A stretch of 64,000 nt of DNA, from positions 310,001 to 374,000 of the forward strand of contig NZ_CP102950.1 of NCBI RefSeq assembly GCF_024741795.1, written 5' to 3'. A program made the position numbers and the translations under genes. This document shows, in pieces, positions 31,223 to 40,202 of this stretch; positions within the stretch are counted from its first letter, which is position 1, and the number at the start of each line of letters is the position of its first letter. Source of the DNA: Arthrobacter sp. CJ23 (GTDB lineage: Bacteria; Actinomycetota; Actinomycetes; Actinomycetales; Micrococcaceae). The notes under the pieces are model-generated. The model did not search any database. It was not told the DNA's origin and saw only the letters and a program-made list of their open reading frames with translations.

Positions 31223-32674
31223 CTAGACCGCTATTGCCGTGTACTTGTACTCCAGGAATTCGTCGATTCCAATCTTTCCGCCTTCGCGGCCCAGTCCGGA
31301 TTGCTTGACGCCGCCAAAGGGTGCCGCCGGGTTGGAAACCAGTCCGGTGTTGAGGCCGACCATTCCGACCTCCAGTTCCGCGGAGAACCGCAGTGCCTTG
31401 TCCATGCTCTCCGTGAACACGTACCCCACCAGGCCCCACTCGGTATCGTTGGCCAGGCGGAGGACCTCGTCCTCGCTGTCGAACGGCGTGATCGCAGCGA
31501 CTGGACCGAAGATTTCCGTGCTCATCAGTGCGGCGTCCGTGGGCACATCCACCAGGACGGTGGGGGAGTAGAAGTAGCCCGGGCCTTCCGGACGGCTTCC
31601 GCCCGTCAGTACCCGTGCGCCCTTGGAGACTGCATCGGCAACAAGGCTTTCGACCTTGTCCAGGCCCTTCTGCTCGATGAGGGGCCCGACGTCGGTGCCG
31701 GCTACAGCGCCGTTGCCTACCTGCAATTCTGACATCTTCTTGGCGAACTTCTCGCCAAATTCCTCCACGACGGAACGGTGCACGAAGAAGCGGTTCGCGG
31801 CCGTGCAGGCTTCGCCCATGTTCCGCATCTTTGCCTTCATGGCTCCATCCACGGCCTTCTCGATGTCAGCATCAGCGAGCACGATGAACGGAGCGTTTCC
31901 GCCAAGCTCCATGGAGGACCGCATCACGTTGTCCGCGGCCTGCCTCAGCAGGATCTTGCCGACCTCGGTTGAGCCGGTGAAGCTGATCTTGCGGGCGATT
32001 CCGCTGTCAGTCCAGGTTCGTACCACGCTGGAAGCGCTGGATGTCGTCACAACGTTCAGCACGCCGTCGGGAAGCCCGGCTTCCTTGAAGATCTCTACAA
32101 GGGCGAGTGACGTCAGAGGCGTCAGCTCCGCCGGCTTGAACACCATGGTGCAGCCGGCAGCGATGGCAGGGGCGATCTTTCGGGCACCCATGGCGAGCGG
32201 GAAATTCCACGGAGTCACCAATACGGTGGGTCCCACTGGTTCCTTGGTGATCAGGATCCGCGTATTCCCGTCTACGGAACTCGCGCTGTCACCGCCGATA
32301 CGGACAGCTTCCTCGGAGAACCAGCGGAGCATGTCAGCGCCGTAGGCCACTTCGCCCCTTGCTTCCGCAAGCGGCTTGCCCATCTCAGCGGTCATGATGG
32401 CGGCGAGCCGGTCTGTGTTGGCGATCACCAGTTCAAAGGCGCGGCGGAGAATGTCGGCCCGTTCGCGGGGTGTGGACTTTGCCCATGCGGCCTGGGCGCG
32501 GCCGGCAGCCTCGATGGCCCGGGCGGCGTCTTCCGGACCGCCGTCGGCAACGTGGGCAATCACTTCATTCGTGGCAGGGTTTTCCACCGGGAACGTGGCG
32601 CCGGCAGCTGCCTTTTGCCACGATCCATCGATGAACAGATCTGTGTGGAGAGTGGCGGGATCAAAGGAGTTCAT
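31223..32674 (-). CDS. gabD: succinate-semialdehyde-type dehydrogenase (ALDH family)
   Basis: A 483-residue aldehyde dehydrogenase closest in appearance to GabD. It has catalytic Glu in M-E-L-G-G-N-A-P-F and catalytic Cys in M-G-E-A-C-T-A-A-N-R, where GabD proteins have G-Q-x-C. The N-W-N-F-P-L type motif appears as P-W-N-F-P-L-A-M, and F-T-G-S-T-E-V-G is present. It would oxidise succinate semialdehyde to succinate with NAD(P). The gene follows the aminotransferase by 24 bp, matching GabT-GabD. In this cluster it may act on a related omega-semialdehyde instead. Confidence 0.92.
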   Translation of the reverse strand: MNSFDPATLHTDLFIDGSWQKAAAGATFPVENPATNEVIAHVADGGPEDAARAIEAAGRAQAAWAKSTPRERADILRRAFELVIANTDRLAAIMTAEMGKPLAEARGEVAYGADMLRWFSEEAVRIGGDSASSVDGNTRILITKEPVGPTVLVTPWNFPLAMGARKIAPAIAAGCTMVFKPAELTPLTSLALVEIFKEAGLPDGVLNVVTTSSASSVVRTWTDSGIARKISFTGSTEVGKILLRQAADNVMRSSMELGGNAPFIVLADADIEKAVDGAMKAKMRNMGEACTAANRFFVHRSVVEEFGEKFAKKMSELQVGNGAVAGTDVGPLIEQKGLDKVESLVADAVSKGARVLTGGSRPEGPGYFYSPTVLVDVPTDAALMSTEIFGPVAAITPFDSEDEVLRLANDTEWGLVGYVFTESMDKALRFSAELEVGMVGLNTGLVSNPAAPFGGVKQSGLGREGGKIGIDEFLEYKYTAIAV

Positions 32675-32698
32675 GTTCGCTCTTTCAGTGATCAGGGG

Positions 32699-33952
32699 CT
32701 AGGAGGTGGCCGTTTTGAGGGCCTGGGTGAACCTGGTCAGGCCTGCCTGGATTTCATCGCTGCTGACGTTCAGGGCGGGGATGAGGCGGATGACGTTGCC
32801 GTGCGGGCCGCAGGTCAGGAGCAGGAGCTCTTCCTTGATGGCGGCCTGCTGGACGGCGAGGGCGGTTGCCGGGTCCGGGGTGTTGTCGGCTGCGGTGAAT
32901 TCGACGCCCTGCATCAGGCCCCGGCCGCGGACGTTGCCGATTCCGGTGAACTCTGCCTGCAGTGCGTCCAGCCCTGCCCTGAGTTCGTCGCCGCGCAGCT
33001 GGGCGTTTTCCACCAGGTTTTCCCGCTGGATGACGCCCAGCGTGGCGACGCCGGCTGCTGCTGCGACGGCGTTTCCGCCGTAGGTTCCGCCTTGGGAACC
33101 GGGCCAGGCCTTGCCCATCAGCTCTGCGGAGGCGGCGATGGCGGAGATCGGGAAGCCGCTGGCGAGGCCTTTGGCGGTGATCACGACGTCGGGCCGGATT
33201 CCGGCCCAGTCGTGGCCCCAGAACTTGCCCGTGCGGCCGACGCCGGCCTGGACCTCGTCCAGGATGAGCACGATGCCGTGCCGGTCAGCGCGTTCCCGGA
33301 GTCCCTGGAGGAAGGCAACGGGGGTGGGGATGTAGCCGCCGTCACCGAGGACGGGTTCGATGATGAACCCTGCGGTGTCACTCGGGGTGCTGATGGTGAG
33401 GAGAAGGTGGTCCAGTTCCTTCAGGGCGAATTCGACGGCGGTGGCTTCGTCCCAGCCGTACCGGTACCAGTGCGGGAAGGGGGCCACGTGCACGCCACTC
33501 ATCAGGGGGGAGAATCCTGAGCGGAACTTGGTTCCGGCGGTGGTCAGGGATGCCGCCGCGACGGTGCGCCCGTGGAAGCCGCCCTGGAAGGAGATGATGT
33601 TGGGCCGGCCGGTGGCCATGCGGGCCAAACGGATGGAGGCTTCCACGGCTTCGGAGCCGGAGGTGGCGTAGAAGACGCTGTCCAAACCCTGGGGCAGGAC
33701 GTCGCCGAGGAGTTCCGTGAGTTCCAGCAAAGGCTTGTGCATCACGGTCGTGTACTGGGCGTGCACGATCTTGCCCACCTGCTCGCGGGCCGCCGCGACA
33801 ACGTCGGGGTGGCAATGACCCGTGCTGGTGACGCCGATCCCGGTGGTGAAATCGAGGTACTTCTTGCCGTCGGTCGCGTGGATCCAGCTGCCGGACGCGT
33901 GGTCGACGACCACGGGGGTCGCCTGCTTCAGGATAGGGCTGAGTGTTGCCAT
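32699..33952 (-). CDS. class III aminotransferase (GabT-like, PLP-dependent)
   Basis: A 417-residue fold-type I class III aminotransferase. The PLP lysine is in V-I-T-A-K-G-L-A-S-G-F-P, with upstream L-I-L-D-E-V-Q-A-G-V-G-R-T-G-K and the phosphate-binding S-G-S-E-A-V-E. This is the omega-amino acid:2-oxo acid group (GABA, beta-alanine, ornithine, diamines). A regulatory palindrome with an embedded -35 lies just upstream, and AAGTAT six bases before the ATG suggests a leaderless transcript. It heads an operon with gabD and the GntR gene. The amino donor is not certain. Confidence 0.92.
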   Translation of the reverse strand: MATLSPILKQATPVVVDHASGSWIHATDGKKYLDFTTGIGVTSTGHCHPDVVAAAREQVGKIVHAQYTTVMHKPLLELTELLGDVLPQGLDSVFYATSGSEAVEASIRLARMATGRPNIISFQGGFHGRTVAAASLTTAGTKFRSGFSPLMSGVHVAPFPHWYRYGWDEATAVEFALKELDHLLLTISTPSDTAGFIIEPVLGDGGYIPTPVAFLQGLRERADRHGIVLILDEVQAGVGRTGKFWGHDWAGIRPDVVITAKGLASGFPISAIAASAELMGKAWPGSQGGTYGGNAVAAAAGVATLGVIQRENLVENAQLRGDELRAGLDALQAEFTGIGNVRGRGLMQGVEFTAADNTPDPATALAVQQAAIKEELLLLTCGPHGNVIRLIPALNVSSDEIQAGLTRFTQALKTATS

Positions 33953-33958
33953 GGCTTC

Positions 33959-33991
33959 ATACTTTCTTAGGAACTGTAGATTGTCAACAAT
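33959..33991 (-). promoter_or_regulatory. aminotransferase operon promoter with GntR-type palindrome (site a)
   Basis: The perfect palindrome ATTGTTGACAAT (33980-33991, read on the minus strand) contains the -35 TTGACA. AAGTAT (33959-33964) follows 17 bases later as -10, six bases before the start codon. Identical or near-identical sites occur at 37977, 38048 and 47679. Confidence 0.75.
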
Positions 33992-34030
33992 ACGCGATTC
34001 GTGTCTCGCCCGAAGCGCCCACGAGTGTCG

Positions 34031-35164
34031 CTAGATCTTCTTGAATCTTTGGGGTCGGACGAATTCCAGCCCGTCAAATGACCGCTTGCCGAGGGCTTCG
34101 CCGGCCGCGATCTCGCCATAGCCAGAGGCCATTTTGAATCCGGCGCCGGAAAAGCCCGTTGCGGAGTAGATCCTGCTGGAGCCGTCGAGGAAGCCCAATA
34201 GCGGCTGTGCATCCGAGGTATACAGGTCCGGGAAGGCATCCGAACGCACAATCGACGGGAACAGGCCAGGGAAGAACTCGGTAACGGTCTCCGTGGTCTC
34301 CGCAATCTCCGCTTCAGTGAGGTCCCTCGGTACAGAGTCAGCCGCGGGCGTAGGTTTCCCACGCCCGTCAAGTGTGGCTTTGACCGTCACGCCGTCCACG
34401 GTTGGCGCGCCATACATGGACCGATCACCGGAAATCCGGATGAAGATGGGGAACTTCTCCGGTGTGAACTGGGCTGCATCCCGGGCGACGAACCACGAGA
34501 GGAAGATCCGGCGCGTTTCCGTATGCGCCTTCAGATACCCAGGCATGAGCCGCTGGGACCAGCCACCCGAGGCAACTATGACTCGTTCGAAGGTCCATGA
34601 GGTGTCACCTGAGGTGACGACAACGCCGTCGTCGGTTTCCTGGATGCCGGTGATGGGGGTGTTGGTGAGCACCGTCGCGCCGTTGGCCTGGGCTGCGGCA
34701 ACGGCGGCATTGACCGCACGGTCCGTTCGAAGGGCGCCGCCGTGCGGGTCAAAGACCGCTACGTCATCGGGCCTGAGGTTGTGTTGCGGATAGCGCTCGG
34801 CCATCCCCTCGCGGCTCAGGATTTGGTGGTCGGCCCCGTTGATTCGGGTGGTTTCGAGCAGGCTCGGGATGTAGGGGCCGTCAACTGTCCCTATGGAGAG
34901 CCCACCGCAGCGGGTCAGGATGTCCTGTCCGGTTTCTGCTTCGAGTTCGGCCCAGAGTTCCCGTGAGCGTTGCAGGATGGGGTAGTAGTCCGGCCTGCCG
35001 CGATACAACATGCGGAAGAGTCGTGTATCGCCACCTGCGGCGCTCCTGGCGTGACCCGGGGAGTGTGCTTCGAAGCCGACCACGGAGTCGGTCAGGCGGG
35101 ACGCTTGCCATAGCGCCATGCTGCCGACGCTGCCAAGGCCGATGACTGCGAGTTTTCCGTCCAT
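34031..35164 (-). CDS. sarcosine/N-methylamino-acid oxidase-like FAD oxidoreductase
   Basis: A 377-residue flavoprotein of the DAO/monomeric sarcosine oxidase family. The dinucleotide fold begins V-I-G-L-G-S-V-G-S-M, followed by the G-H-A-R-S-A-A-G-G-D-T-R-L-F segment typical of sarcosine and N-methyltryptophan oxidases. Late motif: A-T-G-F-S-G-A-G-F-K. The covalent flavin cysteine of that family (C-x-Y-T) is Asp313 here (D-L-Y-T-S-D), so FAD is probably not covalently held. It starts three bases after the stop of the ABC ATPase gene. Likely an amine or N-alkyl amino acid oxidase or dehydrogenase acting on the imported compound. Confidence 0.88.
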   Translation of the reverse strand: MDGKLAVIGLGSVGSMALWQASRLTDSVVGFEAHSPGHARSAAGGDTRLFRMLYRGRPDYYPILQRSRELWAELEAETGQDILTRCGGLSIGTVDGPYIPSLLETTRINGADHQILSREGMAERYPQHNLRPDDVAVFDPHGGALRTDRAVNAAVAAAQANGATVLTNTPITGIQETDDGVVVTSGDTSWTFERVIVASGGWSQRLMPGYLKAHTETRRIFLSWFVARDAAQFTPEKFPIFIRISGDRSMYGAPTVDGVTVKATLDGRGKPTPAADSVPRDLTEAEIAETTETVTEFFPGLFPSIVRSDAFPDLYTSDAQPLLGFLDGSSRIYSATGFSGAGFKMASGYGEIAAGEALGKRSFDGLEFVRPQRFKKI

Positions 35165-35167
35165 GGC

Positions 35168-35935
35168 TTAGAGGACTTTCTGGAGGAATGCCTGGGTGCG
35201 GGCTTCTTTGGGGTTGGCCAGGACCTCGCGGGCGTCGCCGCGTTCGACGACGAAGCCTTCGTCCATGAAGAGAAGCGAATCCGCTACTTCGCGGGCGAAG
35301 CCCATTTCGTGGGTGACCACCACCATGGTCATGCCCTTCTTGGCGAGGTCCTGCATGACGGCCAGAACCTCTCCCACTTTTTCCGGGTCAAGGGCGCTGG
35401 TGGGTTCGTCGAAGAGGATGATTTCCGGGTCCATGGCCAGGGACCGGGCGATGGCGACGCGTTGTTGCTGGCCACCTGAAAGCTCGGCGGGGTAGCGGTC
35501 ACCGAAAGCGCCCAGGCCGACGCTGGTGAGCAGTTCCTGAGCCCGTTTGGCCGATTGCTTCTTGTTGGCGCCTTTGACCAAGACCGGGCCGGCCATGACG
35601 TTGTCTCGGGCGGTCATGTTCGGGAACAGGTTGAATTGCTGGAACACCATGCCCACGCGGGTGCGCTGCAGCGCGAGTTTCTTCGGGCTCAGGGCATGGT
35701 AGGAGGTGTCTGTTTCGTAGTAGCCGAAGTCTTCGCCGTTGACCTTGAGGACGCCGGAGTCCACGGTTTCCAGGCCGTTGATGCAGCGCAGCAGGGTGGA
35801 CTTGCCGGAGCCGCTGGGGCCGATGATGCAGCAGATTTCACCGCTGGCAATGTCAAGGTCGACGTCCTTGAGGACGGTTTTGGGTCCGAAGGATTTGCGG
35901 ATCCCCCGGGCGTAGATCGTGCCGTCGTTGCTCAT
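35168..35935 (-). CDS. polar amino acid ABC transporter, ATP-binding protein
   Basis: A 255-residue ABC ATPase of the GlnQ/HisP type. Walker A is G-P-S-G-S-G-K-S-T, the Q-loop is [10 protein letters not shown], the signature is L-S-G-G-Q-Q-Q-R, Walker B is I-I-L-F-D-E-P-T and the H-loop is V-V-T-H-E. It powers the permease encoded directly upstream, overlapping it by ATGA. Part of the operon binding protein-permease-ATPase-oxidase. Confidence 0.95.
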   Translation of the reverse strand: MSNDGTIYARGIRKSFGPKTVLKDVDLDIASGEICCIIGPSGSGKSTLLRCINGLETVDSGVLKVNGEDFGYYETDTSYHALSPKKLALQRTRVGMVFQQFNLFPNMTARDNVMAGPVLVKGANKKQSAKRAQELLTSVGLGAFGDRYPAELSGGQQQRVAIARSLAMDPEIILFDEPTSALDPEKVGEVLAVMQDLAKKGMTMVVVTHEMGFAREVADSLLFMDEGFVVERGDAREVLANPKEARTQAFLQKVL

Positions 35936-36876
35936 CGTGCGATGCCTTCCGGTGCGGTCAATACAGCCTTCCTGGACTTGCGGGGAATCCGGACGGAGGT
36001 ATGTGAGTATTTCTGTTCCAGCTTGGACTGCGGGTAGCTCAGCAGCAGGGTCATCACCAGGTACCAGGCGCTGGCGACGATCAGCAGCGGGATGGTTTCG
36101 TAGGTGCGGGCGTAGATCAGCTGGGCGCTCTGGAGCAGTTCGGCGACGCCCAGGACGCTGACCAGGGAGGTTTCCTTGAACATGCCGATGACCTGGTTGC
36201 CGGTGGCCGGGATGATCGAGGGCATGGCCTGGGGGATGATGACTTTGCGCATCTTCATGGACGCGCTCATGCCCAGGGAGTCCGCGGCTTCGATCTGTCC
36301 CTTGCCGACGGAGGAGAAGCCGCCGCGGATGATCTCGGCCATGTACGCGGCTTCATTCAGGGTCAGGCCGATCAGGGCCGCCGTGATCGGGCCCATCAGC
36401 GCGTTCACGTCGATCGCCGTGCCGATGTCAGTGAACGGGATGCCGATGGTCAGGTTCGGGTACAGGGCAGCGATGTTGAACCAGAAGATCAGCTGGACCA
36501 GGACAGGGGTGCCCCGGAACAAGGTGATGTACGCCCCGGCCGTGGCCGCTATGGGCTTGATGCTGGAGGCCCTCATGATCGCGAGGAAGAGGCCAAGGAT
36601 CGTTCCCAGGGCCATGCTGGCGACCGTGAGGAAGATCGTGAGCATCAAGCCGCGCAGGATCGATTCGTGGGTGAAGTACTTCGCGACCACTGCCCACTTG
36701 AAGTTCGGATTCGTCGATACAGAGACAAGGATGCCCAGGCCAACCAGGGTACAGACCACCCAGGCGATGTATTCAAAGGTGCTCCTGCGACGAAGTCGGG
36801 GCTTGAGCGCCGGATCCATCCCGTTCATTGTCGGTGTGCTTCTCTCAATAGTTGCTTGCTTCATCTGTGAACCCAC
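35932..36876 (-). CDS. polar amino acid ABC transporter, permease
   Basis: A 314-residue membrane permease of the HisM/GlnP group. The BPD_transp domain runs about residues 70-290, with five or more helices and the EAA-loop [17 protein letters not shown]. The cytoplasmic N-terminus is about 35 residues. The GTG start at 36876 overlaps the TAG stop of the binding-protein gene; an ATG at 36864 with GTGGG upstream is an equally good choice. It presumably forms a homodimer, because no second permease is encoded. Confidence 0.93.
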   Translation of the reverse strand: MGSQMKQATIERSTPTMNGMDPALKPRLRRRSTFEYIAWVVCTLVGLGILVSVSTNPNFKWAVVAKYFTHESILRGLMLTIFLTVASMALGTILGLFLAIMRASSIKPIAATAGAYITLFRGTPVLVQLIFWFNIAALYPNLTIGIPFTDIGTAIDVNALMGPITAALIGLTLNEAAYMAEIIRGGFSSVGKGQIEAADSLGMSASMKMRKVIIPQAMPSIIPATGNQVIGMFKETSLVSVLGVAELLQSAQLIYARTYETIPLLIVASAWYLVMTLLLSYPQSKLEQKYSHTSVRIPRKSRKAVLTAPEGIAR

Positions 36877-37793
36877 TAGTTCAGCTTGGCGTCGGTGATG
36901 GCGCCGGAGTCAAGACCCCACTTCTCGAGGGATTCCTTGTATTCAGGGGTTGCCAGCACGGACTGCAGCGCTGCCTGCAGGGCCGGGGTGAGCGGCGAGC
37001 CCTTCTTCAGACCGACGGCGGTCAGGTCGCTGGAGCCGACGTTGACCCGGCCGAGGATGGTGAAGGAGTCCGGCTGCTGCTTGGCGGCCCACGCGAGTGC
37101 GGTTGTGTCGTAGAGGATGCCGTCGATCCGCTTGGAGTGCAGCTGCGTCAGGGCTTCCTGGACGTTGGGCAGCGTCACGGCGTTGATCGCCGGCTGTCCC
37201 TTGGAGGTGCAGCTCTGCTCACTGAGGGCCGGGAGGCGCTTGAGCTGGCCGGTGGAGCCCTGGGTGACGGCGATGTTCTTCCCGCACAAGGTCTCAACCG
37301 TGAGCTTCAGCGGGTTCCCTGCGGCCGCGGCCACGGACGTGCCGGCCCTGAAGTAATCGATCATGTCCAGGACCTTGAGCCGCTCCTCGGTCTTGGACAT
37401 CGTCGTGGCCGTGAAATCGAAACGTCCGCCGTCAAGGCCGGGGATGATGGTGTCGAACTTCGTGTCCACGAACTTCAGCTTCAGGTCGAGCTTCTTCGCA
37501 ATGAGCCGGGCGACGTCCGGGTTGAGGCCGATCGGAGTCGAGTTGTCCTCCGCCAGGAACGTCGTCGGCGGGTAATGCAGATCCATGGCGACCGTGAGCT
37601 CGCCCTTCTCCTTATACGAAGCCGGCAAAAGGCTCACCGCCTTCTCATCAGGCTGAACGCCCTCAGAGATATCAGTTGTGTTGGACGTCTTGGAGTCCGC
37701 GGACTCGCTGTTAGCCGCGCCACCGCAGGCGCTCAAGGCAAGTAGCAGGGCGATGCCCGCTGCCGTGGTCTGTGCCTTAACTCTGGTCTTCAT
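36876..37793 (-). CDS. amino acid ABC transporter substrate-binding lipoprotein
   Basis: A 305-residue extracellular binding protein. The signal ends in the lipobox L-S-A-C-G (Cys23) and is followed by a Ser/Thr-rich tether. The SBP_bac_3 domain (about 60-300) has G-E-L-T-V-A-M-D-L-H-Y-P-P, G-L-N-P-D-V-A-R-L-I-A, and the F-D-F-T-A-T-T-M-S-K-T-E-E-R segment contacting the amino group and carboxylate of amino-acid ligands. It heads the ABC operon; site (b) lies in its promoter. Ligand identity would identify the substrate of the whole cluster. Confidence 0.94.
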   Translation of the reverse strand: MKTRVKAQTTAAGIALLLALSACGGAANSESADSKTSNTTDISEGVQPDEKAVSLLPASYKEKGELTVAMDLHYPPTTFLAEDNSTPIGLNPDVARLIAKKLDLKLKFVDTKFDTIIPGLDGGRFDFTATTMSKTEERLKVLDMIDYFRAGTSVAAAAGNPLKLTVETLCGKNIAVTQGSTGQLKRLPALSEQSCTSKGQPAINAVTLPNVQEALTQLHSKRIDGILYDTTALAWAAKQQPDSFTILGRVNVGSSDLTAVGLKKGSPLTPALQAALQSVLATPEYKESLEKWGLDSGAITDAKLN

Positions 37794-37955
37794 GGTGCTT
37801 CCCTTCGAGGGTTTTCAGCTATGGGGTGGGACTGTCACTGGGGGGACGAAATTGATTCAGCGTCTTTCCGAGGCTCCGGGGAGGACCGCAGAGGCTGTGT
37901 CTCTAGGGCTGACCTAGGCTGTAATGTGATCCGGATCTCTCCGCCATCTAATGCA

Positions 37956-37988
37956 ATGCAACCCCCTTAACAGTAGATTGTCAACAAT
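37956..37988 (-). promoter_or_regulatory. ABC operon promoter with GntR-type palindrome (site b)
   Basis: ATTGTTGACAAT on the minus strand (37977-37988), perfectly palindromic, includes TTGACA as -35. TTGCAT (37956-37961) is a weak -10 at 17-base spacing. Downstream flank CTAC matches site (a), extending the shared sequence to TTGTTGACAATCTAC. Confidence 0.7.
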
Positions 37989-38207
37989 TTACAGCAAGTT
38001 TTTTCGGGCGGCGTGGGATGAGAATGGTTCTGATCAAGACTCACCAAACTGTTGACAATTTACAATTTGGAGTCTTAGAGTCGTTTCATAAGGCAGGATT
38101 CTCCCAGCCCACCGGGCGTATGACCCCCGGTTTAGTTCGCGCTTGTCGACACCTCCATACTCGCGGGGCCAGCCCGCTTCCAGCTCCCGAAAAGAACGGA
38201 AACCACC
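37989..38207. other. divergent intergenic region between the two halves of the catabolic cluster
   Basis: No gene seen. It holds the palindromes (b) and (c), 71 bp apart centre to centre, then about 120 bases of untranslated leader before the HAD gene. GAAAAGAACGGAAACCACC before the ATG at 38208 contains only a weak ribosome site (CGGAA). Confidence 0.55.
38048..38081 (+). promoter_or_regulatory. rightward operon promoter with GntR-type palindrome (site c)
   Basis: ACTGTTGACAAT (38048-38059) differs from the palindrome by one base and contains TTGACA (38052-38057). TAGAGT (38076-38081) is 18 bases downstream as -10. A further ACAATTT follows. Orientation relative to transcription is the same as at the other three sites. 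Confidence 0.7.
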
Positions 38208-38882
38208 ATGGCAGACACCAACTTCCGGCCGAAGTACATCTCCTTTGATGTGTATGGCACGCTTATCAACTTCGACATTGATCCCACGACGCGTCGTCTG
38301 CTTGACGGCCGCATCTCTGAAGAGCAGTGGCCGACCTTCAAGAAGCAGTTCCGTGGGTACCGCTTCGACGAGGTCCTTGGCGACTTCAAGCCCTACGAGC
38401 AGATTCTCCAGGATTCATTTGACCGGGTGTGCAAGCGGTGGGGCATCGGGCCGACCGAGGGTGCCGGCGCGGCGTTCGCTGAGGCTGTTCGCGGCTGGGC
38501 TGCGCACGAGGACGTGCCGGCTCCGCTGAAGCTCATGGGCGACAACTATAAGCTGGTGGCCCTGTCCAACGCGGACGACAGCTTCCTGGACATCAGCATT
38601 CCGAAGCTCGGCGCGGACTTCCACGCCGTGTTCACCGCAGAGCAGGCCCAGGCCTACAAGCCGCGTTACCAGGCCTTTGAGTACATGCTCGATACCCTGA
38701 ACGCCAAGCCCGAGGACTTCCTGCACGTCTCCTCCCACACACGCTACGACATGCACCCGATGCATGACATGGGCTTCCGGAATCTCTGGATGCTGGACCG
38801 TGGCTATGACCCCATCGGCGAGGGCTACGACCTCAACACCGTTAAGTCCCTGGACGAGATCAACAAGCACCTCGGTCTCTAA
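38208..38882 (+). CDS. HAD hydrolase, type II haloacid dehalogenase-like
   Basis: A 224-residue HAD protein. Nucleophile Asp14 is in F-D-V-Y-G-T-L-I, Ser120 in A-L-S-N-A-D-D, Lys151 in Y-K-P-R-Y. The last motif S-S-H-T-R-Y-D-M-H-P-M-H-D-M-G-F (175-190) has His where L-2-haloacid dehalogenases have the active Asn of S-S-N, so dehalogenation is doubtful; a phosphatase or other hydrolase role is as likely. First gene of the rightward operon. Proteins like this are often annotated next to OrdL-type oxidases and decarboxylating dehydrogenases, as here. Confidence 0.88.
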   Translation: MADTNFRPKYISFDVYGTLINFDIDPTTRRLLDGRISEEQWPTFKKQFRGYRFDEVLGDFKPYEQILQDSFDRVCKRWGIGPTEGAGAAFAEAVRGWAAHEDVPAPLKLMGDNYKLVALSNADDSFLDISIPKLGADFHAVFTAEQAQAYKPRYQAFEYMLDTLNAKPEDFLHVSSHTRYDMHPMHDMGFRNLWMLDRGYDPIGEGYDLNTVKSLDEINKHLGL

Positions 38883-38907
38883 CGACTTCGAGGCGAAAGG
38901 TCACACC

Positions 38908-40185
38908 GTGAAACTCATTCCTTATTGGCTGGACACAGCCGAAGCATCCGGAGACTACCGGCAGACTCCGGTACCCGAAAATGTCGATGTGGCAATCATC
39001 GGCGCCGGATTTACGGGGCTGTCCGCGGCCCTGGAGTTTGCCAAGCAAGGCGCGAGTGTTGCCGTTTTCGAACGCCACACCGTGGGTTGGGGCGCGTCCG
39101 GCCGTAATGGCGGAATGGCGACTACCGGGTTGGCCATCAGCTTCAGCACCGCAGTCAAGCGGTACGGGGCCACCCGTGCAGTGGAGATGTTCCAGGAATA
39201 CAACGACGCCATCGACACCATCGAGAAGCTGGTGCACGACAATGGCATCGACTGCGATTACAAGCGCTTTGGAAAGCTTTCACTGGCCTTCCACAAGTCC
39301 CATTACGAAGGCTTCCTGAAGTCGCAGGAGAAGCTGGCCACCCTGGCCGATCACCATGTCACCGTGATCCCGAAGTCCGAGATCCACAGCGAAATCGGCA
39401 CGGACTTCTACCAGGGAGCGATGGTTGACCCGCTTGGGGCTGGTCTGCACGTGGGAAAGTTTGTGCATGGCCTGGCTGGGGTGGCTGCTGCCGCCGGAGC
39501 GGACATCTGCGAGAACGCGGCAGTGACCGAGCTGAAGAAGGTTTCCGGCACCGTCCATGACGTGCACACCACCCGGGGCATCACCAGGGCCAAGCAGGTC
39601 CTGGTCGCCACCAGCGGCTACACCGGCGGAGTTACCCCGTGGCTGCAGCGCCGCGTGATCCCGGTAGGCAGCTTCATCATTGTCACTGACCCGCTGCCCG
39701 AAGACGTGGTCAACCGGATCCTGCCCAACCGGCGCCAGGCGTCCGACAGCAAGATGCTGACCTACTACTTCCGGATCACGCCGGACAACCGCCTGCTCTT
39801 CGGCGGCCGGGCCCGATTTGCCCTGTCCAGCCCGGACTCGGACGTCAAGAGCGCCGAGATCCTGCGCAAGGCCATGCTCGAACTCTTCCCCTATCTGTCC
39901 AACGCCAAGGTGGACTACATCTGGGGCGGCCTGGTGGACCTTTCCATGGACCAGATGGTCCACGCCGGCGTCCATGACGGGCTCTACTACTCCCTCTGCT
40001 ACAGCGGACACGGCGTGCAGATGGCCGCCCACATGGGCAAGAGGATGGCCCACTACATGGCGGGCGACAAGACAGCGAATGTCTGGGAAGACCTGAAGAA
40101 CCCGCCCGTTCCGGGCCACTTCGGTCCGCCGTGGTTCCTGCCCTTCATTGGCGCAGCCGCAAAAATCATCGACCGGATCAAGTAA
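38908..40185 (+). CDS. FAD-dependent amine oxidoreductase (OrdL/PuuB-like)
   Basis: A 425-residue flavoprotein. V-A-I-I-G-A-G-F-T-G-L-S-A-A-L is the FAD-binding fold at about 28-42, then G-W-G-A-S-G-R-N-G-G (69-78), diagnostic of the OrdL/PuuB/DadA-like group. Relatives oxidise gamma-glutamylputrescine or other secondary amines to an aldehyde. The GTG at 38908 has AAAGG eight bases upstream; longer in-frame readings would overlap the HAD gene. The aldehyde dehydrogenase downstream would oxidise the product. Second gene of the operon; regulated from site (c). Confidence 0.92.
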   Translation: MKLIPYWLDTAEASGDYRQTPVPENVDVAIIGAGFTGLSAALEFAKQGASVAVFERHTVGWGASGRNGGMATTGLAISFSTAVKRYGATRAVEMFQEYNDAIDTIEKLVHDNGIDCDYKRFGKLSLAFHKSHYEGFLKSQEKLATLADHHVTVIPKSEIHSEIGTDFYQGAMVDPLGAGLHVGKFVHGLAGVAAAAGADICENAAVTELKKVSGTVHDVHTTRGITRAKQVLVATSGYTGGVTPWLQRRVIPVGSFIIVTDPLPEDVVNRILPNRRQASDSKMLTYYFRITPDNRLLFGGRARFALSSPDSDVKSAEILRKAMLELFPYLSNAKVDYIWGGLVDLSMDQMVHAGVHDGLYYSLCYSGHGVQMAAHMGKRMAHYMAGDKTANVWEDLKNPPVPGHFGPPWFLPFIGAAAKIIDRIK

Positions 40186-40202
40186 GCAGGATAAGGGTTC
40201 CC

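Noticed and set aside
38208..38882. Naming the HAD protein a haloacid dehalogenase
   Set aside because: The active-site S-S-N is changed to S-S-H and the pathway context does not involve halogenated acids.
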